64,000 nt of DNA from Clostridia bacterium (GTDB lineage: Bacteria > Bacillota > Clostridia > Christensenellales > CAAEEZ01). How positions within the stretch are numbered: position 1 is the stretch's first letter; the number at the start of each line of letters is the position of its first letter. Shown here in pieces: positions 43,104 through 52,642 of this stretch. Under the pieces are notes generated by a model. That model was given only the letters and a program-made list of their open reading frames with translations, made no database searches and was not told the origin of the DNA. Both the position numbers and the translations under genes were made by a program. The stretch covers positions 124,001-188,000 of the forward strand of contig CAAEEZ010000014.1 in assembly GCA_900755035.1 (NCBI GenBank). The letters are read 5' to 3'.

Positions 43104-44247
43104 TTACGGCTACATATCGCTAACGAAATTCGGCGAACAACTGTGTGGGGATAACGTTGAAGTAACCCAAGGTAACGGTGTAACGGCGTTTACTATGGCG
43201 GATGGCTTAGGTAGTGGCGTAAAAGCAAATATTTTGTCGATGATGACGAGTAAAATATTATCGACGATGCTAGCAAACAACGTGCCTATTGAAGAATGTG
43301 TGGATACCATTGCCGAAACGTTGCCCGTTTGCAAGGTTAGAAACGTGGCTTACTCTACCTTTACGTCGATAGTAATTGACGACGACGGCAACGGCTATAT
43401 GATAGAGTTCGATAACCCCGATGCAATACTCGTTCGCAGTGGCAAATGCCACAATTTTGATAGGGAAAAAACCACGGTGTCGGGCAAAACTATTTATAGG
43501 ACGAAACTGAAATTAGAAGTAGGCGATTATATAGTGGTTATGAGCGACGGGGCAACGCACGCAGGCGTAGGAATTACGCTTAATTCGGGCTGGCGCAGAG
43601 AGTCGATTATGGAGCATTTGGATAGGCATCTAAAAAGTGGCGAATCGGCAACTGAACTTGCGCTTATGGTTACCTCTGCTTGTAACGATTTGTATCTTGA
43701 CGAGCCTAGCGACGATACTACGTGTCTTGCCGTCGGGCTAATTAAAAGAAGGCTTGCTACCGTAATGATAGGTCCGCCAACTGATAAGGAGTCGGACGAA
43801 AACGCAGTAAACGAACTTGTTAATAGCGACGGAATAAAGATTGTGTGTGGTGGTACTACGGCAAGAATAGTAGCAGGACTATTACAAGAGCCTATCGATA
43901 CGAATTTTCCTATCGTTTGCGAAAACGTTCCGCCTATATCGGCAATCAAAGGGATAGATTTGGTTACGGAAGGGGCGGTTACCATAGGTGAAGTATTAAA
44001 ACTTGCAAACGAGTACAACGATAGGTATACGCTAAAATCAAAGGCGTTCGAAAGCCACGACGGAGCGTCGATATTATGTGATTATCTATTTAATTATGCT
44101 ACCGACGTCCACTTAATAATCGGGCAGGCAATCAACCTTGCAAACAGTAGTTCTCTAATGTCGGTTGAGGATAAGCAAAACAATATTTCGGGGCTAATTA
44201 GCGCCCTTAAAAAATCGGGAAAAGACGTAACGGTTACCTATTACTAA
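43087..44247 (+). CDS. SpoIIE-like PP2C family serine phosphatase
   Basis: 386 aa, overlapping the hydrogenase-like gene by 17 bases. The PP2C motifs are visible: FTMADGLGSGVKANILS (metal-binding Asp in the DG pair), IVVMSDGATHAG and DEPSDDTTCLAV. The last ~150 residues form an additional domain of unknown fold. SpoIIE-type phosphatases usually act on anti-anti-sigma or similar phosphoproteins, so hydrogen or redox state sensed by the upstream protein may be passed on by dephosphorylation. The target is not encoded nearby. Confidence 0.9.
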   Translation: MKTKIDYGYISLTKFGEQLCGDNVEVTQGNGVTAFTMADGLGSGVKANILSMMTSKILSTMLANNVPIEECVDTIAETLPVCKVRNVAYSTFTSIVIDDDGNGYMIEFDNPDAILVRSGKCHNFDREKTTVSGKTIYRTKLKLEVGDYIVVMSDGATHAGVGITLNSGWRRESIMEHLDRHLKSGESATELALMVTSACNDLYLDEPSDDTTCLAVGLIKRRLATVMIGPPTDKESDENAVNELVNSDGIKIVCGGTTARIVAGLLQEPIDTNFPIVCENVPPISAIKGIDLVTEGAVTIGEVLKLANEYNDRYTLKSKAFESHDGASILCDYLFNYATDVHLIIGQAINLANSSSLMSVEDKQNNISGLISALKKSGKDVTVTYY

Positions 44248-44373
44248 TTCATAGAAAAATTAGGAATATTAGTTTAGAAAACCATATTTTTCAAAGGCGT
44301 TGTAGACGCTAAACGAAATATAAATTTTGCAAAACTACGATATAATAATACTTAACGTGGAAAATAACTAGCA

Positions 44374-44402
44374 AAAAAACAGCCCAAACAGGCTGTTTTT
44401 AC
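44374..44402 (-). terminator. Bidirectional intrinsic terminator
   Basis: AAAAACAGCC / GGCTGTTTTT arms between the convergent phosphatase and UPF0210 genes. Confidence 0.87.
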
Positions 44403-44422
44403 TATGTGTTAAAAAATTATCG

Positions 44423-45772
44423 TTAGTTTTTAAGGCTGTGAATTGGGGCAGGTATTCTTCCGCCACGATTGATAAACTTAGCAGGAGAGTACTTAGATAC
44501 GGGCACGATAGGTGCTCTGCCAAGTAGTCCGCCAAATTCTGCGTAGTCGCCAACTTTTTTGCCATATACGGGTATAAGTCTTACGGCAGTCGTTTTCGTA
44601 TTTACCATACCTATTGCAGCCTCGTCGGCAATTATGCCAGAGATAACTTCGCTAGGGGTATCGCCAGGTATTGCTATCATATCTAGTCCAACCGAACATA
44701 CGCAAGTCATTGCTTCTAGTTTTTCTATACTTAGTGCGCCCGTTTCGGTTGCTCTTATCATACCTGCGTCCTCGCTAACGGGGATAAATGCGCCCGATAA
44801 TCCACCAACGTTTGACGCTGCCATCAAGCCACCTTTTTTAACTGCGTCGTTAAGCATAGCAAGGCAAGCAGTAGTACCGCAAGCACCAACGCTTTCAAGC
44901 CCTATTTCTTCTAGTATATGCGCAACGGAATCGCCAATAACGGGGGTAGGGGCAAGGGATAGGTCTACGATACCGCAATTTACACCTAGTCGTTTTGCCG
45001 TTTCTCTTGCAACAAGAGCGCCCACACGGGTGATTTTGAACGCCGTTTTCTTTATGGTGTTAGCCACTTCTAGTAGGTCGCCGTCTACTTTTTCAAGAGC
45101 GTATTTTACAACGCCAGGTCCTGATACGCCTACGTTCAAGGTTAGGTCTTTTTCGCCAACGCCATGGAAAGCACCTGCCATAAACGGGTTATCTTCAACA
45201 GCATTGCAGAATATTACGAGTTTAGCGCAAGCAATAGAATCGGCGTCTTTGGTTAGATACGCGCAGTCTTTTACAACTTGTCCCATTAGTTTTACAGCAT
45301 CCATATTTATGCCTGCCTTAGTAGAGCCAACGTTTACCGACGAGCAAACCTTCTCGGTAGAGGCAAGTGCCTCGGGAATAGACAAAATAAACTCTTTTTC
45401 GTATTCGGTCATACCTTTTTGGCATAGGCACGAATATCCGCCTAAAAAGTCGATACCTATTTCTTTTGCTGCTTTATCTAGGGTTTTTATCACCTCTAAT
45501 TGCCCGTGATTAGATGCGCACACAAGGCTAATCGGGGTAACGCTAACACGCTTATTTACTATAGGAATACCAAGTTCAGCAGAAAGTCCGTTCGCCGTTT
45601 TTACCAAATCTTTTGCGCTCATAGTTATTTTGTCGTATATTTTTTGGCAAGTTGCTTTGGTAGATTCGCTTATGCAGTCTAGAAGGGATATACCAAGGGT
45701 GGTAGTTCTTACGTCTAGGTGCAGTTGGTCTATCATTTGAATAGTTTCGATAATTTCGTTATTATTAAACAT
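44423..45772 (-). CDS. PFL family protein, UPF0210/DUF711
   Basis: 449 aa. It matches the UPF0210 family throughout (TIQMIDQLHLDVRTTTLGISLLDC; FLGGYSCLCQKGMTEYEKEFI; CGIVDLSLAPTPVIGDSVAHILEEIGLE). Structural relatives resemble glycyl-radical-enzyme folds, but the function is unproven. It follows, after nine bases, the gene for an ACT-domain protein; this pair is conserved in many Firmicutes and suggests that the ACT domain regulates the larger protein by binding an amino acid. Confidence 0.93.
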   Translation of the reverse strand: MFNNNEIIETIQMIDQLHLDVRTTTLGISLLDCISESTKATCQKIYDKITMSAKDLVKTANGLSAELGIPIVNKRVSVTPISLVCASNHGQLEVIKTLDKAAKEIGIDFLGGYSCLCQKGMTEYEKEFILSIPEALASTEKVCSSVNVGSTKAGINMDAVKLMGQVVKDCAYLTKDADSIACAKLVIFCNAVEDNPFMAGAFHGVGEKDLTLNVGVSGPGVVKYALEKVDGDLLEVANTIKKTAFKITRVGALVARETAKRLGVNCGIVDLSLAPTPVIGDSVAHILEEIGLESVGACGTTACLAMLNDAVKKGGLMAASNVGGLSGAFIPVSEDAGMIRATETGALSIEKLEAMTCVCSVGLDMIAIPGDTPSEVISGIIADEAAIGMVNTKTTAVRLIPVYGKKVGDYAEFGGLLGRAPIVPVSKYSPAKFINRGGRIPAPIHSLKN

Positions 45773-45781
45773 TTTTGCTCC

Positions 45782-46048
45782 TTAGATTTTGTGCATAGCG
45801 TTGAAAATATCTTCGTGTTGTAAACGGATAGAAACGCCAAGCTCATTTGATAAAACGCTAAGTTTTTCGTTGATTTTCTCAATGTTAGTAGTGTCTTTCA
45901 TAGATACTAGCATAATCATTGTGAAATAGTCTTGCAATACCGTTTGGGAAATATCTTCTACGTTGATATTCTCCTCGTATAAAGCCTTCGTAACGTGGTA
46001 AATAATACCGGTTTTGTCTTTGCCGATAACGGAAACTACTGCTTTCAT
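45782..46048 (-). CDS. ACT domain protein, UPF0237
   Basis: 88 aa from the ATG at 46048, selected by GAGGA in front and by family length. A single ACT fold (MKAVVSVIGKDKTGIIYHVTKALYEENINVEDISQ). Likely ligand-binding regulator of the adjacent UPF0210 protein; the ligand is unknown. Confidence 0.92.
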   Translation of the reverse strand: MKAVVSVIGKDKTGIIYHVTKALYEENINVEDISQTVLQDYFTMIMLVSMKDTTNIEKINEKLSVLSNELGVSIRLQHEDIFNAMHKI

Positions 46049-46192
46049 ATTGTCCTCTTTGAAATTCTTTTTCTTAAATAATACCACACATAGAAAATTT
46101 TTACAAATATATAAGGCAAACTACTCGTATTTTTGTAAATTAAATATTATATAGTTGAATTTTGTGCTAATATACAAATAAGGAGATTAGAT

Positions 46193-46729
46193 ATGGTGAT
46201 AATTATTACGGGGGCAACGCATACGGCTAAAACGGCGGTGTCTAAAATAAGCAAAATAACGGGGATAAATTATTTGTCGCAAGATTTAGTAAAAATGGGC
46301 TTAATTAGAAGCAAAACCACGAATTTAACTGCTTATTGCGACGAATTACATATGCCGTATTTGTGGAATATTACGAAAGAAATAATAAAAACGGCAATAG
46401 AGAATAAGCAGGACTTAATAGTTGAAGGGTGCTACGTGCCTATAAATTTCCAAGATGATTTTGATAAAGAATATCGAAACGAGATAAGATTATTTTGTTT
46501 GAATATGTCTAAAAATTACATTGAAAACCATTTTGACGATATCGTAAAATACGAAAACGTGGCGGAAAACCGCAAATTTAAGGGAGATTTTGACAAAGAA
46601 GGGCTAATTAACGATAACGAAAAATATTCCAAGTACGATAGAGATAAAGGTTTTTGCAAAATAGAAATAGAAAAATTCGACCTTGATAAAATGGCAAATT
46701 ATATCGTATCAAGGCTAAATAACGATTGA
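46193..46729 (+). CDS. P-loop nucleotide kinase-like protein
   Basis: 178 aa; AAGGAG at 46180-46185. The Walker A loop reads GATHTAKT (7-14), with Ala where Gly normally precedes Lys. The rest resembles adenylate-kinase-like or zeta-toxin-like small kinases (NKQDLIVEGCYVP as the B strand). A phosphotransferase role is likely but the substrate is unknown. It stands alone between divergent ACT/UPF0210 genes and an aminotransferase. Confidence 0.78.
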   Translation: MVIIITGATHTAKTAVSKISKITGINYLSQDLVKMGLIRSKTTNLTAYCDELHMPYLWNITKEIIKTAIENKQDLIVEGCYVPINFQDDFDKEYRNEIRLFCLNMSKNYIENHFDDIVKYENVAENRKFKGDFDKEGLINDNEKYSKYDRDKGFCKIEIEKFDLDKMANYIVSRLNND

Positions 46730-46773
46730 TAAAATTCTTGCGCTGTGTTAAAATTTTACAAAAGAGGTAAATT

Positions 46774-47961
46774 ATGTATTCAAAAGAGATGTATGAATTA
46801 GGCAACAAAAGGTCGGTTATTCGAGAGATTTTCGAATATGGTAAAAAAAGAGCGCAAGAAGTTGGCAAAGATAACGTGTTCGATTTTAGTTTGGGCAATC
46901 CTAACGTGCCTGCGCCAGAGTGCATTAAGGATAGTATTTTACAGTTACTTAGCGAAATGGACGCAGCCGAACTACACGGATATACTTCGGCTCAGGGCGA
47001 CTACGACGTACGCAAAACCCTTGCTGACGATATAAATAAACGTTTTGGCGTAAATTTTTCTGCCGACGACTTGTATATGACGGTGGGCGCTGCCGCCTCT
47101 TTAACTATTAGTTTTAAGGCACTATGTAACGAAGTGGACGAGTTCATTGCGATTGCACCATATTTTCCTGAGTACAAGGTATTTTGCGAAGGCGTTGGTG
47201 GCGAGTTAAAAGTGGTAAAACCCGACCTAAAAAACTTTGAAATAGATTTTGAAGATTTAGAGAAAAAACTTAGCGAAAAAACGAAAGGAATAGTAATAAA
47301 TTCGCCAAACAATCCGTCGGGAAAGGTGTACGGCGAGGATACTATCGTAAAGCTTTGTAACCTTCTAAAAGAAAAACAAATCGAGTACGGACACCCAATT
47401 TATATTTTGGCTGACGAACCTTATAGAGAGATAGTTTACGGGGAGAAAACCGTGCCGTACCTACCTTGCTATTACGATAATACGCTAGTTTGCTATTCGT
47501 ATAGTAAATCACTTTCTTTGCCGGGCGAAAGAATAGGATATATTGCCGTAAATCCAAAGGCTGAGGACGCAAAGGATATTTACCTAGCAGTGTGTGGCGC
47601 AGGTAGAACGCTTGGTTACGTTTGCGCAAGCAGTATGTACCAAAGGGTAGTGGCTAAGTGCGTAGGACAAACCTCCGACATAGAATATTATAGAAAAAAT
47701 CGAGATATTTTGTATAATGCGCTTACTTCGTACGGATACGAAGCAGTAAGCCCGGACGGAGCGTTTTATTTATTCGTAAAAGCACTTGAAAAGGACGCTA
47801 ACGCATTTTGTGAAAGGGCTAAAAAGTACGATTTATTGCTTGTTCCGGGCGACGGATTTGGATGTCCCGGCTACGTAAGAATTTCCTACTGCGTAAAAAC
47901 CGAGCAAATTGAAAGAAGCCTAGAAAAATTTAAGTTGCTTGCCGAAGAATACGCAAAATAA
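46774..47961 (+). CDS. Class I/II pyridoxal phosphate-dependent aminotransferase
   Basis: 395 aa. SPNNPSG (177-183), Asp214 in LADEPYRE and the PLP-binding Lys245 in YSYSKSLSLPGERIGY mark the aspartate aminotransferase fold. It most likely transfers the amino group from an aspartate-like or aromatic amino acid to 2-oxoglutarate; exact specificity is undecided. Single gene with its own terminator. Confidence 0.94.
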   Translation: MYSKEMYELGNKRSVIREIFEYGKKRAQEVGKDNVFDFSLGNPNVPAPECIKDSILQLLSEMDAAELHGYTSAQGDYDVRKTLADDINKRFGVNFSADDLYMTVGAAASLTISFKALCNEVDEFIAIAPYFPEYKVFCEGVGGELKVVKPDLKNFEIDFEDLEKKLSEKTKGIVINSPNNPSGKVYGEDTIVKLCNLLKEKQIEYGHPIYILADEPYREIVYGEKTVPYLPCYYDNTLVCYSYSKSLSLPGERIGYIAVNPKAEDAKDIYLAVCGAGRTLGYVCASSMYQRVVAKCVGQTSDIEYYRKNRDILYNALTSYGYEAVSPDGAFYLFVKALEKDANAFCERAKKYDLLLVPGDGFGCPGYVRISYCVKTEQIERSLEKFKLLAEEYAK

Positions 47962-47986
47962 CGTAGCATTATAAAATAAACGATTA

Positions 47987-48017
47987 GAGAAGGAGTGGTT
48001 GCTCCTTCTTTTTTTGC
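47987..48017 (+). terminator. Intrinsic terminator after aminotransferase gene
   Basis: AGAAGGAG / CTCCTTCT arms with TGGTTG loop and a T tract. The following ~225 bases to the next gene are AT-rich and hold no gene; TTGACG at 48178 and TAAAAT at 48199 form a poorly spaced promoter candidate. Confidence 0.87.
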
Positions 48018-48243
48018 GATAAGTTGTAACGGCGGTTTATAGTAATTAGCCACGAAAAAATATTTTGTAAAAACCTATACGAATAAAACGAAAAAAGCGT
48101 TAACGTGTAAAATGATACTAATTAAATTAAAAAATTTTTGAAAAATTATGAAAAATATTACGACGTGCAGTATTTTTTTGACGTAATATTAAACTTTGTA
48201 AAATAATGTGCTAAAATTTATCTATTGATATTACGGGGTAGTT

Positions 48244-48828
48244 ATGAAAACTTTGAATAAACCTACTACTGCTAGGAAGGTGTTTTTTGCAGTTATGTAC
48301 GTAGTTGCTTTCGTTAGCGAAATACTTGGTATTTTGTCTATCATTACGGTTGGCAAGATAGGTGGACTAAATATCCTAAAATTTTACGATGGTATCGTAG
48401 AAGTTAATTTGATATTAGGCTACGTGCTCGTAATAGTATTTATGACGATTGGTATTCTTACCTTTTCTAATTTGTCGGCACGGCTTTATAATATTAAGTG
48501 GCGTAAAAAATTGACGATAAGCATCACCGTATACGCATTTATTTTAACGTTGCCACTTTTGTACGTATTTATCGCTTGCTTTTTCGACCCAACGGGTAGC
48601 GCCGTTAACGGTACTATCTTTATGGTAAACGAAGAGCCTGCAAACGTAGCAAGGGCATTTTACGAAATGGTTCAGGGCAATATGCAAGCGTTATACACGT
48701 TGTACGCTGCCGGCGTTTTAATGAGCATAGTATTTTTGATAATTCCACTTCACGACGGAATAAAAGTGGTGAAAAATTGCAACAAACTGTTACTAAGACA
48801 ACAAGAACAACAAAATGTAAAAAAATAA
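48244..48828 (+). CDS. Membrane protein of unknown function, four helices
   Basis: 194 aa with four hydrophobic helices, the second and third separated by a short basic turn (SNLSARLYNIKWRKKLT), and a Gln-rich hydrophilic tail (LLRQQEQQNVKK). It does not resemble a known transporter. Monocistronic with a terminator after it. Confidence 0.75.
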   Translation: MKTLNKPTTARKVFFAVMYVVAFVSEILGILSIITVGKIGGLNILKFYDGIVEVNLILGYVLVIVFMTIGILTFSNLSARLYNIKWRKKLTISITVYAFILTLPLLYVFIACFFDPTGSAVNGTIFMVNEEPANVARAFYEMVQGNMQALYTLYAAGVLMSIVFLIIPLHDGIKVVKNCNKLLLRQQEQQNVKK

Positions 48829-48841
48829 CGAATTTTTTTTG

Positions 48842-48872
48842 AAAAGCAAGGGAACAATTCCTTGCTTTTTTA
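48842..48872 (+). terminator. Intrinsic terminator
   Basis: AAAAGCAAGG / CCTTGCTTTT arms, then a T tract. Confidence 0.87.
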
Positions 48873-48897
48873 GGTAGTTTTTAATCATTTATTTGTC

Positions 48898-48921
48898 TTT
48901 GTCGATTATTCGACCGACAAA
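48898..48921. promoter_or_regulatory. Candidate operator overlapping the -35 region
   Basis: TTTGTCG, ten bases, CGACAAA; nested inside is GTCG-ATTATT-CGAC. An extended -10 TGATATAAT follows at 48932-48940, so the palindrome covers the expected -35 of the next operon. Confidence 0.45.
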
Positions 48922-48970
48922 ACTATATTATTGATATAATAAATAAAAAAATCTATTGTCAAGGTAGTAA

Positions 48971-49414
48971 ATGTATGCTAAAATAAACCCGTATATGAGT
49001 GAGAAACAAAAAAAAATTTGGAAAACAGTTGGCTACTTGGCATTGTTCGGCTACATAATAGGCGCGCTATTTTTGGTGATATTTCTAAAAAAACAAGCGC
49101 AAGACAGACTTATTGATTTTGCCGTTGCAAACACGATGTTCGATATATACACGTTCAGTTTGGGCGTGTGCTTATTAGTGATAATGCCGTTTAGTATAAA
49201 CAGAAATTACGACAGAGTGGTGCTATTGTCGTTTATTATATTTGCCGTATTCTTAGGATTAGCAATTTATTTTAAGTATTACGCTATGGACAGCGAAATA
49301 CTTGCCGATTTATTGTACGTATTTAGCGGAGCAATGTTCTATCAAGGAATTAAATATTCGATAAAATGGAAAAAGTACGGTAAAAATCATAAAGATGCGG
49401 AGGATATGGAATGA
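48971..49414 (+). CDS. Membrane protein of unknown function
   Basis: 147 aa, four hydrophobic segments, a Lys-rich N-terminus and a charged C-terminus (KKYGKNHKDAEDME). It overlaps the pyrophosphatase gene by four bases (ATGA), so the two are coupled. No family recognised; it is too small to be a proton-pumping pyrophosphatase and has no related motif. Confidence 0.75.
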   Translation: MYAKINPYMSEKQKKIWKTVGYLALFGYIIGALFLVIFLKKQAQDRLIDFAVANTMFDIYTFSLGVCLLVIMPFSINRNYDRVVLLSFIIFAVFLGLAIYFKYYAMDSEILADLLYVFSGAMFYQGIKYSIKWKKYGKNHKDAEDME

Positions 49415-49941
49415 ATATTTGGCACGATATAGCAAAAGAGAGAATTAAAGAGGACGAGTTTTACGCCGTAATAGAAATATCTATGGGCAGTAAAAATAAG
49501 TACGAACTTGACAAAGAAACGGGCATGCTACTATTAGACCGTATTTTGTTTACGGCAACGCACTATCCTGCTAACTACGGCTTTATACCAAGAACGTATA
49601 GCGACGACGGCGACCCGTTAGACGTTTTGGTGCTTTGCTCTGAGCCTATTGCGCCAATGTCGCTAGTAAAATGTTATCCTATCGGCGTAGTAGATATGCG
49701 AGACGAGGGCGACGAAGATAAAAAAATAATAGCAATTCCGTTTAGCGACCCTATTTGGAGCGTGTACAAAAACGTGGAGGAGATACCTCCTAACTACGTT
49801 GCCGAGATAAGACACTTCTTTGGCGTGTACAAGCAATTAGAAGGTAAAACGACGGTTGTATTGAATATTTTTGGCAGAGAAAAGGCTATGGAATATATCA
49901 AAAAAGATATGAAAGCCTACGACGAAAAATTTCGTAAATAA
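49411..49941 (+). CDS. ppa: Inorganic pyrophosphatase, family I
   Basis: 176 aa. Signature DGDPLDVLV (Asp66, Asp68, Asp71) and the lead-in THYPANYGFIPRT. It hydrolyses pyrophosphate to phosphate in the cytoplasm with Mg. Many Firmicutes use the unrelated family II enzyme instead, so this family I member is informative. Coupled to the preceding membrane protein. Confidence 0.96.
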   Translation: MNIWHDIAKERIKEDEFYAVIEISMGSKNKYELDKETGMLLLDRILFTATHYPANYGFIPRTYSDDGDPLDVLVLCSEPIAPMSLVKCYPIGVVDMRDEGDEDKKIIAIPFSDPIWSVYKNVEEIPPNYVAEIRHFFGVYKQLEGKTTVVLNIFGREKAMEYIKKDMKAYDEKFRK

Positions 49942-49973
49942 ATATTAAAATATTATATAAAGGAAGGAAAACT

Positions 49974-51410
49974 ATGTTTGATGTTATTATCGTAGGTGGC
50001 GGCGTTATCGGTTGCGCAGTTTTGGACGAACTTCAAAGATACGACACGAAATGCTTGCTACTAGAAAAGAACGACGATGTAAGTTGTGGTGCGAGCCGTG
50101 CTAACAGCGGTATCGTTCACGCCGGTTACGACTGTAAGCCTAATACGCTGAAAGCCGAACTTAACGTAAAAGGTTGTAAACTAATGCAATCTTTGGTAAA
50201 GGAACTTCACGTACCGTACGTGAATACGGGTTCTTTGGTTGTTACTACTGCTAGTGGTAAAAAGGGTATTGAAGAACTTTACGAAAAAGGCGTTAAAAAC
50301 GGCGTTGACGTAGAGATTATCGGCAGGGATAGAATTTTGGAAATCGAGCCGAATATCGCCGACGATATCGAGTGGGCTTTGTGGGCAAAAGATGCAGGAA
50401 TCGTATCCCCTTACAAACTAACCATTGCGCTTTGCGACCACGCAATTCTAAACGGTGCAGAGGTTAAGGTAGGTCAAGAGGTTGTTGACGTTAAAAAAGA
50501 GGGCGAAACCTTTAAGGTAACCACGAAATCGGGCGAAACGTTCGAGGCAAAAGTAGTAATTAACTGCGCAGGCGCAGGCTCTATGACGCTAAATAAGGCT
50601 ATCGGCGCAGAAGTATACGACGAAGTGTTTAGAAGGGGAGATTATTTCCTACTAGACCAAGAAGAAAGAAAGAACGTACATACCGTTATTTTTCCTCTTC
50701 CTGACGAAAGGGGTAAGGGTATTTTGGTTGCACCTACTGCCGATGGCAACGTATTATACGGACCTACTTCTATTATCGTAGAAAACGGCGAAGAAAAATC
50801 GGTAACCCTTGACGGACTTGATCAAATTAGACTAGGCGTTTCTAAAACCTATAAAACTGCAAATTATCGCAAGGTAATTAGATTATATGCAGGCGTAAGA
50901 CACGTAGTTGGCGACGATTTTGTTATAGAATTTTCTAAGAAGATACCTAACTACGTAACCGTAACGGGTATTTGCTCACCAGGACTTTCTTCTGCTCCTG
51001 CTATTGCTAAAAAGGTAACCGAGATGGTTGGCACGGTAGTTGAGTTAAATAAGAAAGATACTTTGGTGGAAAACCCAGAGCATATTCGCTTTGTAAATCT
51101 AACTCCTGAGCAACTTAACGAAAAGGTAAAGGAAGATTCAAGATGGGGCAGAATTATCTGTCGTTGCGAAAAAGTAACCGAAGCAGAAATAGTTACGGCT
51201 ATCCACTCGCCACTACCTGCAAAGAGCGTTGACGCAGTTAAGCGTAGAACGAGAGCAGGAATGGGCAGATGCCAAGGCGGATTCTGTGCTCCTAGAGTAA
51301 TTGATATTATCGCAAGAGAGTTAAATATCCCTGTTACCGCAGTTAAGAAAGATAACGGCGATAGCGAGATTGCAATAGGCAAGTTGAAGGAGGTAGAATA
51401 TGAAATTTGA
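49974..51410 (+). CDS. GlpA-like FAD-dependent oxidoreductase with C-terminal [2Fe-2S] domain
   Basis: 478 aa. N-terminal dinucleotide fold IIVGGGVIGCAV, glycerol-3-phosphate dehydrogenase-like core (GASRANSGIVHAGYD), and a C-terminal BFD-type Cys domain (CRCEKVTEAE, then GRCQGGFCAPR). It likely oxidises glycerol 3-phosphate or a similar 2-hydroxyacid. The next two genes encode a second flavoprotein and DUF1667, together resembling anaerobic GlpABC-type systems. AAGGAAGG precedes the start. Confidence 0.93.
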   Translation: MFDVIIVGGGVIGCAVLDELQRYDTKCLLLEKNDDVSCGASRANSGIVHAGYDCKPNTLKAELNVKGCKLMQSLVKELHVPYVNTGSLVVTTASGKKGIEELYEKGVKNGVDVEIIGRDRILEIEPNIADDIEWALWAKDAGIVSPYKLTIALCDHAILNGAEVKVGQEVVDVKKEGETFKVTTKSGETFEAKVVINCAGAGSMTLNKAIGAEVYDEVFRRGDYFLLDQEERKNVHTVIFPLPDERGKGILVAPTADGNVLYGPTSIIVENGEEKSVTLDGLDQIRLGVSKTYKTANYRKVIRLYAGVRHVVGDDFVIEFSKKIPNYVTVTGICSPGLSSAPAIAKKVTEMVGTVVELNKKDTLVENPEHIRFVNLTPEQLNEKVKEDSRWGRIICRCEKVTEAEIVTAIHSPLPAKSVDAVKRRTRAGMGRCQGGFCAPRVIDIIARELNIPVTAVKKDNGDSEIAIGKLKEVEYEI

Positions 51411-52632
51411 CGTATGCGTAATAGGTGGTGGTCCTGCTGGTATGGCTGCTGCATTATCCGCTTATGAGAACGGTAGTTCCGTTATTATTTTAGAAAGGGA
51501 CGTAAAACTAGGCGGAATATTAAATCAATGTATACACAACGGATTCGGCCTTCACTACTTCAAGGAAGAATTAACAGGTCCAGAATATGCTAGCCGTTTC
51601 GTTGATATGGTATCAAAAACCGATATAAAAGTGGTATTAGAGGCTATGGTTATAGGCATTACTCCTGATCGCAAAGTTACGGCAGTATGTCCAACCGAAG
51701 GCGTATTTACCGTAGAGGCTAAATCGGTAGTGCTTGCTATGGGTTGTAGAGAAAGAACTGCCGGTGCAATTCAACTACCTGGTTCAAGACCGGCAGGTAT
51801 CTATACCGCAGGTATGGCACAACGTATGATGAATATCGAAGGTTACAGAGTAGGTAAAAAGGTAGTTATCTTAGGTAGTGGCGATATCGGTCTAATTATG
51901 GCAAGAAGAATGACTTTTGAGGGCGCAAAAGTACAAATGGTACTAGAACTTATGCCTTATTCTTCCGGCTTAAAGAGAAATATCGTACAATGCTTAGACG
52001 ACTTTGATATTCCTCTATATTTCTCGCACACGATTACGAGAGTAGTTGGTAAAGATAGGCTAGAAGGTTTGTATTACGCAGAGGTTGGTCCTGATAGGAA
52101 ACCTAAACTAGAAACCGAAAAATACGTAGAGTGCGATACTTTACTTCTTAGCGTAGGTCTAATTCCTGAAAACGACCTTGTATCTAATCTTGATATCAAT
52201 ATGAGCCCTATTACGACGGGTGCAGTAGTTGACGAATATCGTCAAACCAACCTAGAAGGTATCTTCTCTTGTGGTAACGTACTTCACGTTCACGACCTAG
52301 TAGATAACGTATCTGCCGAGGGTACTATTGCAGGTAAATACGCATCAGAGTACGCTAAGGGCGAATTGAAAACTGCTGATAAATCATTTAAGGTTACTGC
52401 TGAAAACGGCGTAAGATACGCTCTTCCTCAATCGGTATACGAAGGCGAAGGCAAAGTAAAAATTTATTTTAGAGTTGGCGACGTATATAAGGGAGCAAGA
52501 CTAAACGTTAAATGTGGCGACGAAGTTATTTACACCAAAAAGGCAATGATATTTACTCCGGGTGAAATGGAAAGCGTGGAACTTGATAAGAGTAAGATTA
52601 CGGGCGATATCGTATTATCGCTTGAAAAGTAG
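51400..52632 (+). CDS. GlpB-like NAD(P)/FAD-dependent oxidoreductase
   Basis: 410 aa. FAD site VIGGGPAGMAAALSAYE, CIHNGFGLHYFKEELTG and a second dinucleotide site VILGSGDIGLIMARRM. It overlaps the GlpA-like gene by 11 bases. It probably passes electrons from the GlpA-like subunit to NAD or an electron carrier. The family also includes NADH-dependent subunits of 2-hydroxyacid and amino-acid oxidoreductases. Confidence 0.93.
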   Translation: MKFDVCVIGGGPAGMAAALSAYENGSSVIILERDVKLGGILNQCIHNGFGLHYFKEELTGPEYASRFVDMVSKTDIKVVLEAMVIGITPDRKVTAVCPTEGVFTVEAKSVVLAMGCRERTAGAIQLPGSRPAGIYTAGMAQRMMNIEGYRVGKKVVILGSGDIGLIMARRMTFEGAKVQMVLELMPYSSGLKRNIVQCLDDFDIPLYFSHTITRVVGKDRLEGLYYAEVGPDRKPKLETEKYVECDTLLLSVGLIPENDLVSNLDINMSPITTGAVVDEYRQTNLEGIFSCGNVLHVHDLVDNVSAEGTIAGKYASEYAKGELKTADKSFKVTAENGVRYALPQSVYEGEGKVKIYFRVGDVYKGARLNVKCGDEVIYTKKAMIFTPGEMESVELDKSKITGDIVLSLEK

Positions 52633-52642
52633 GAGGTAAAAG

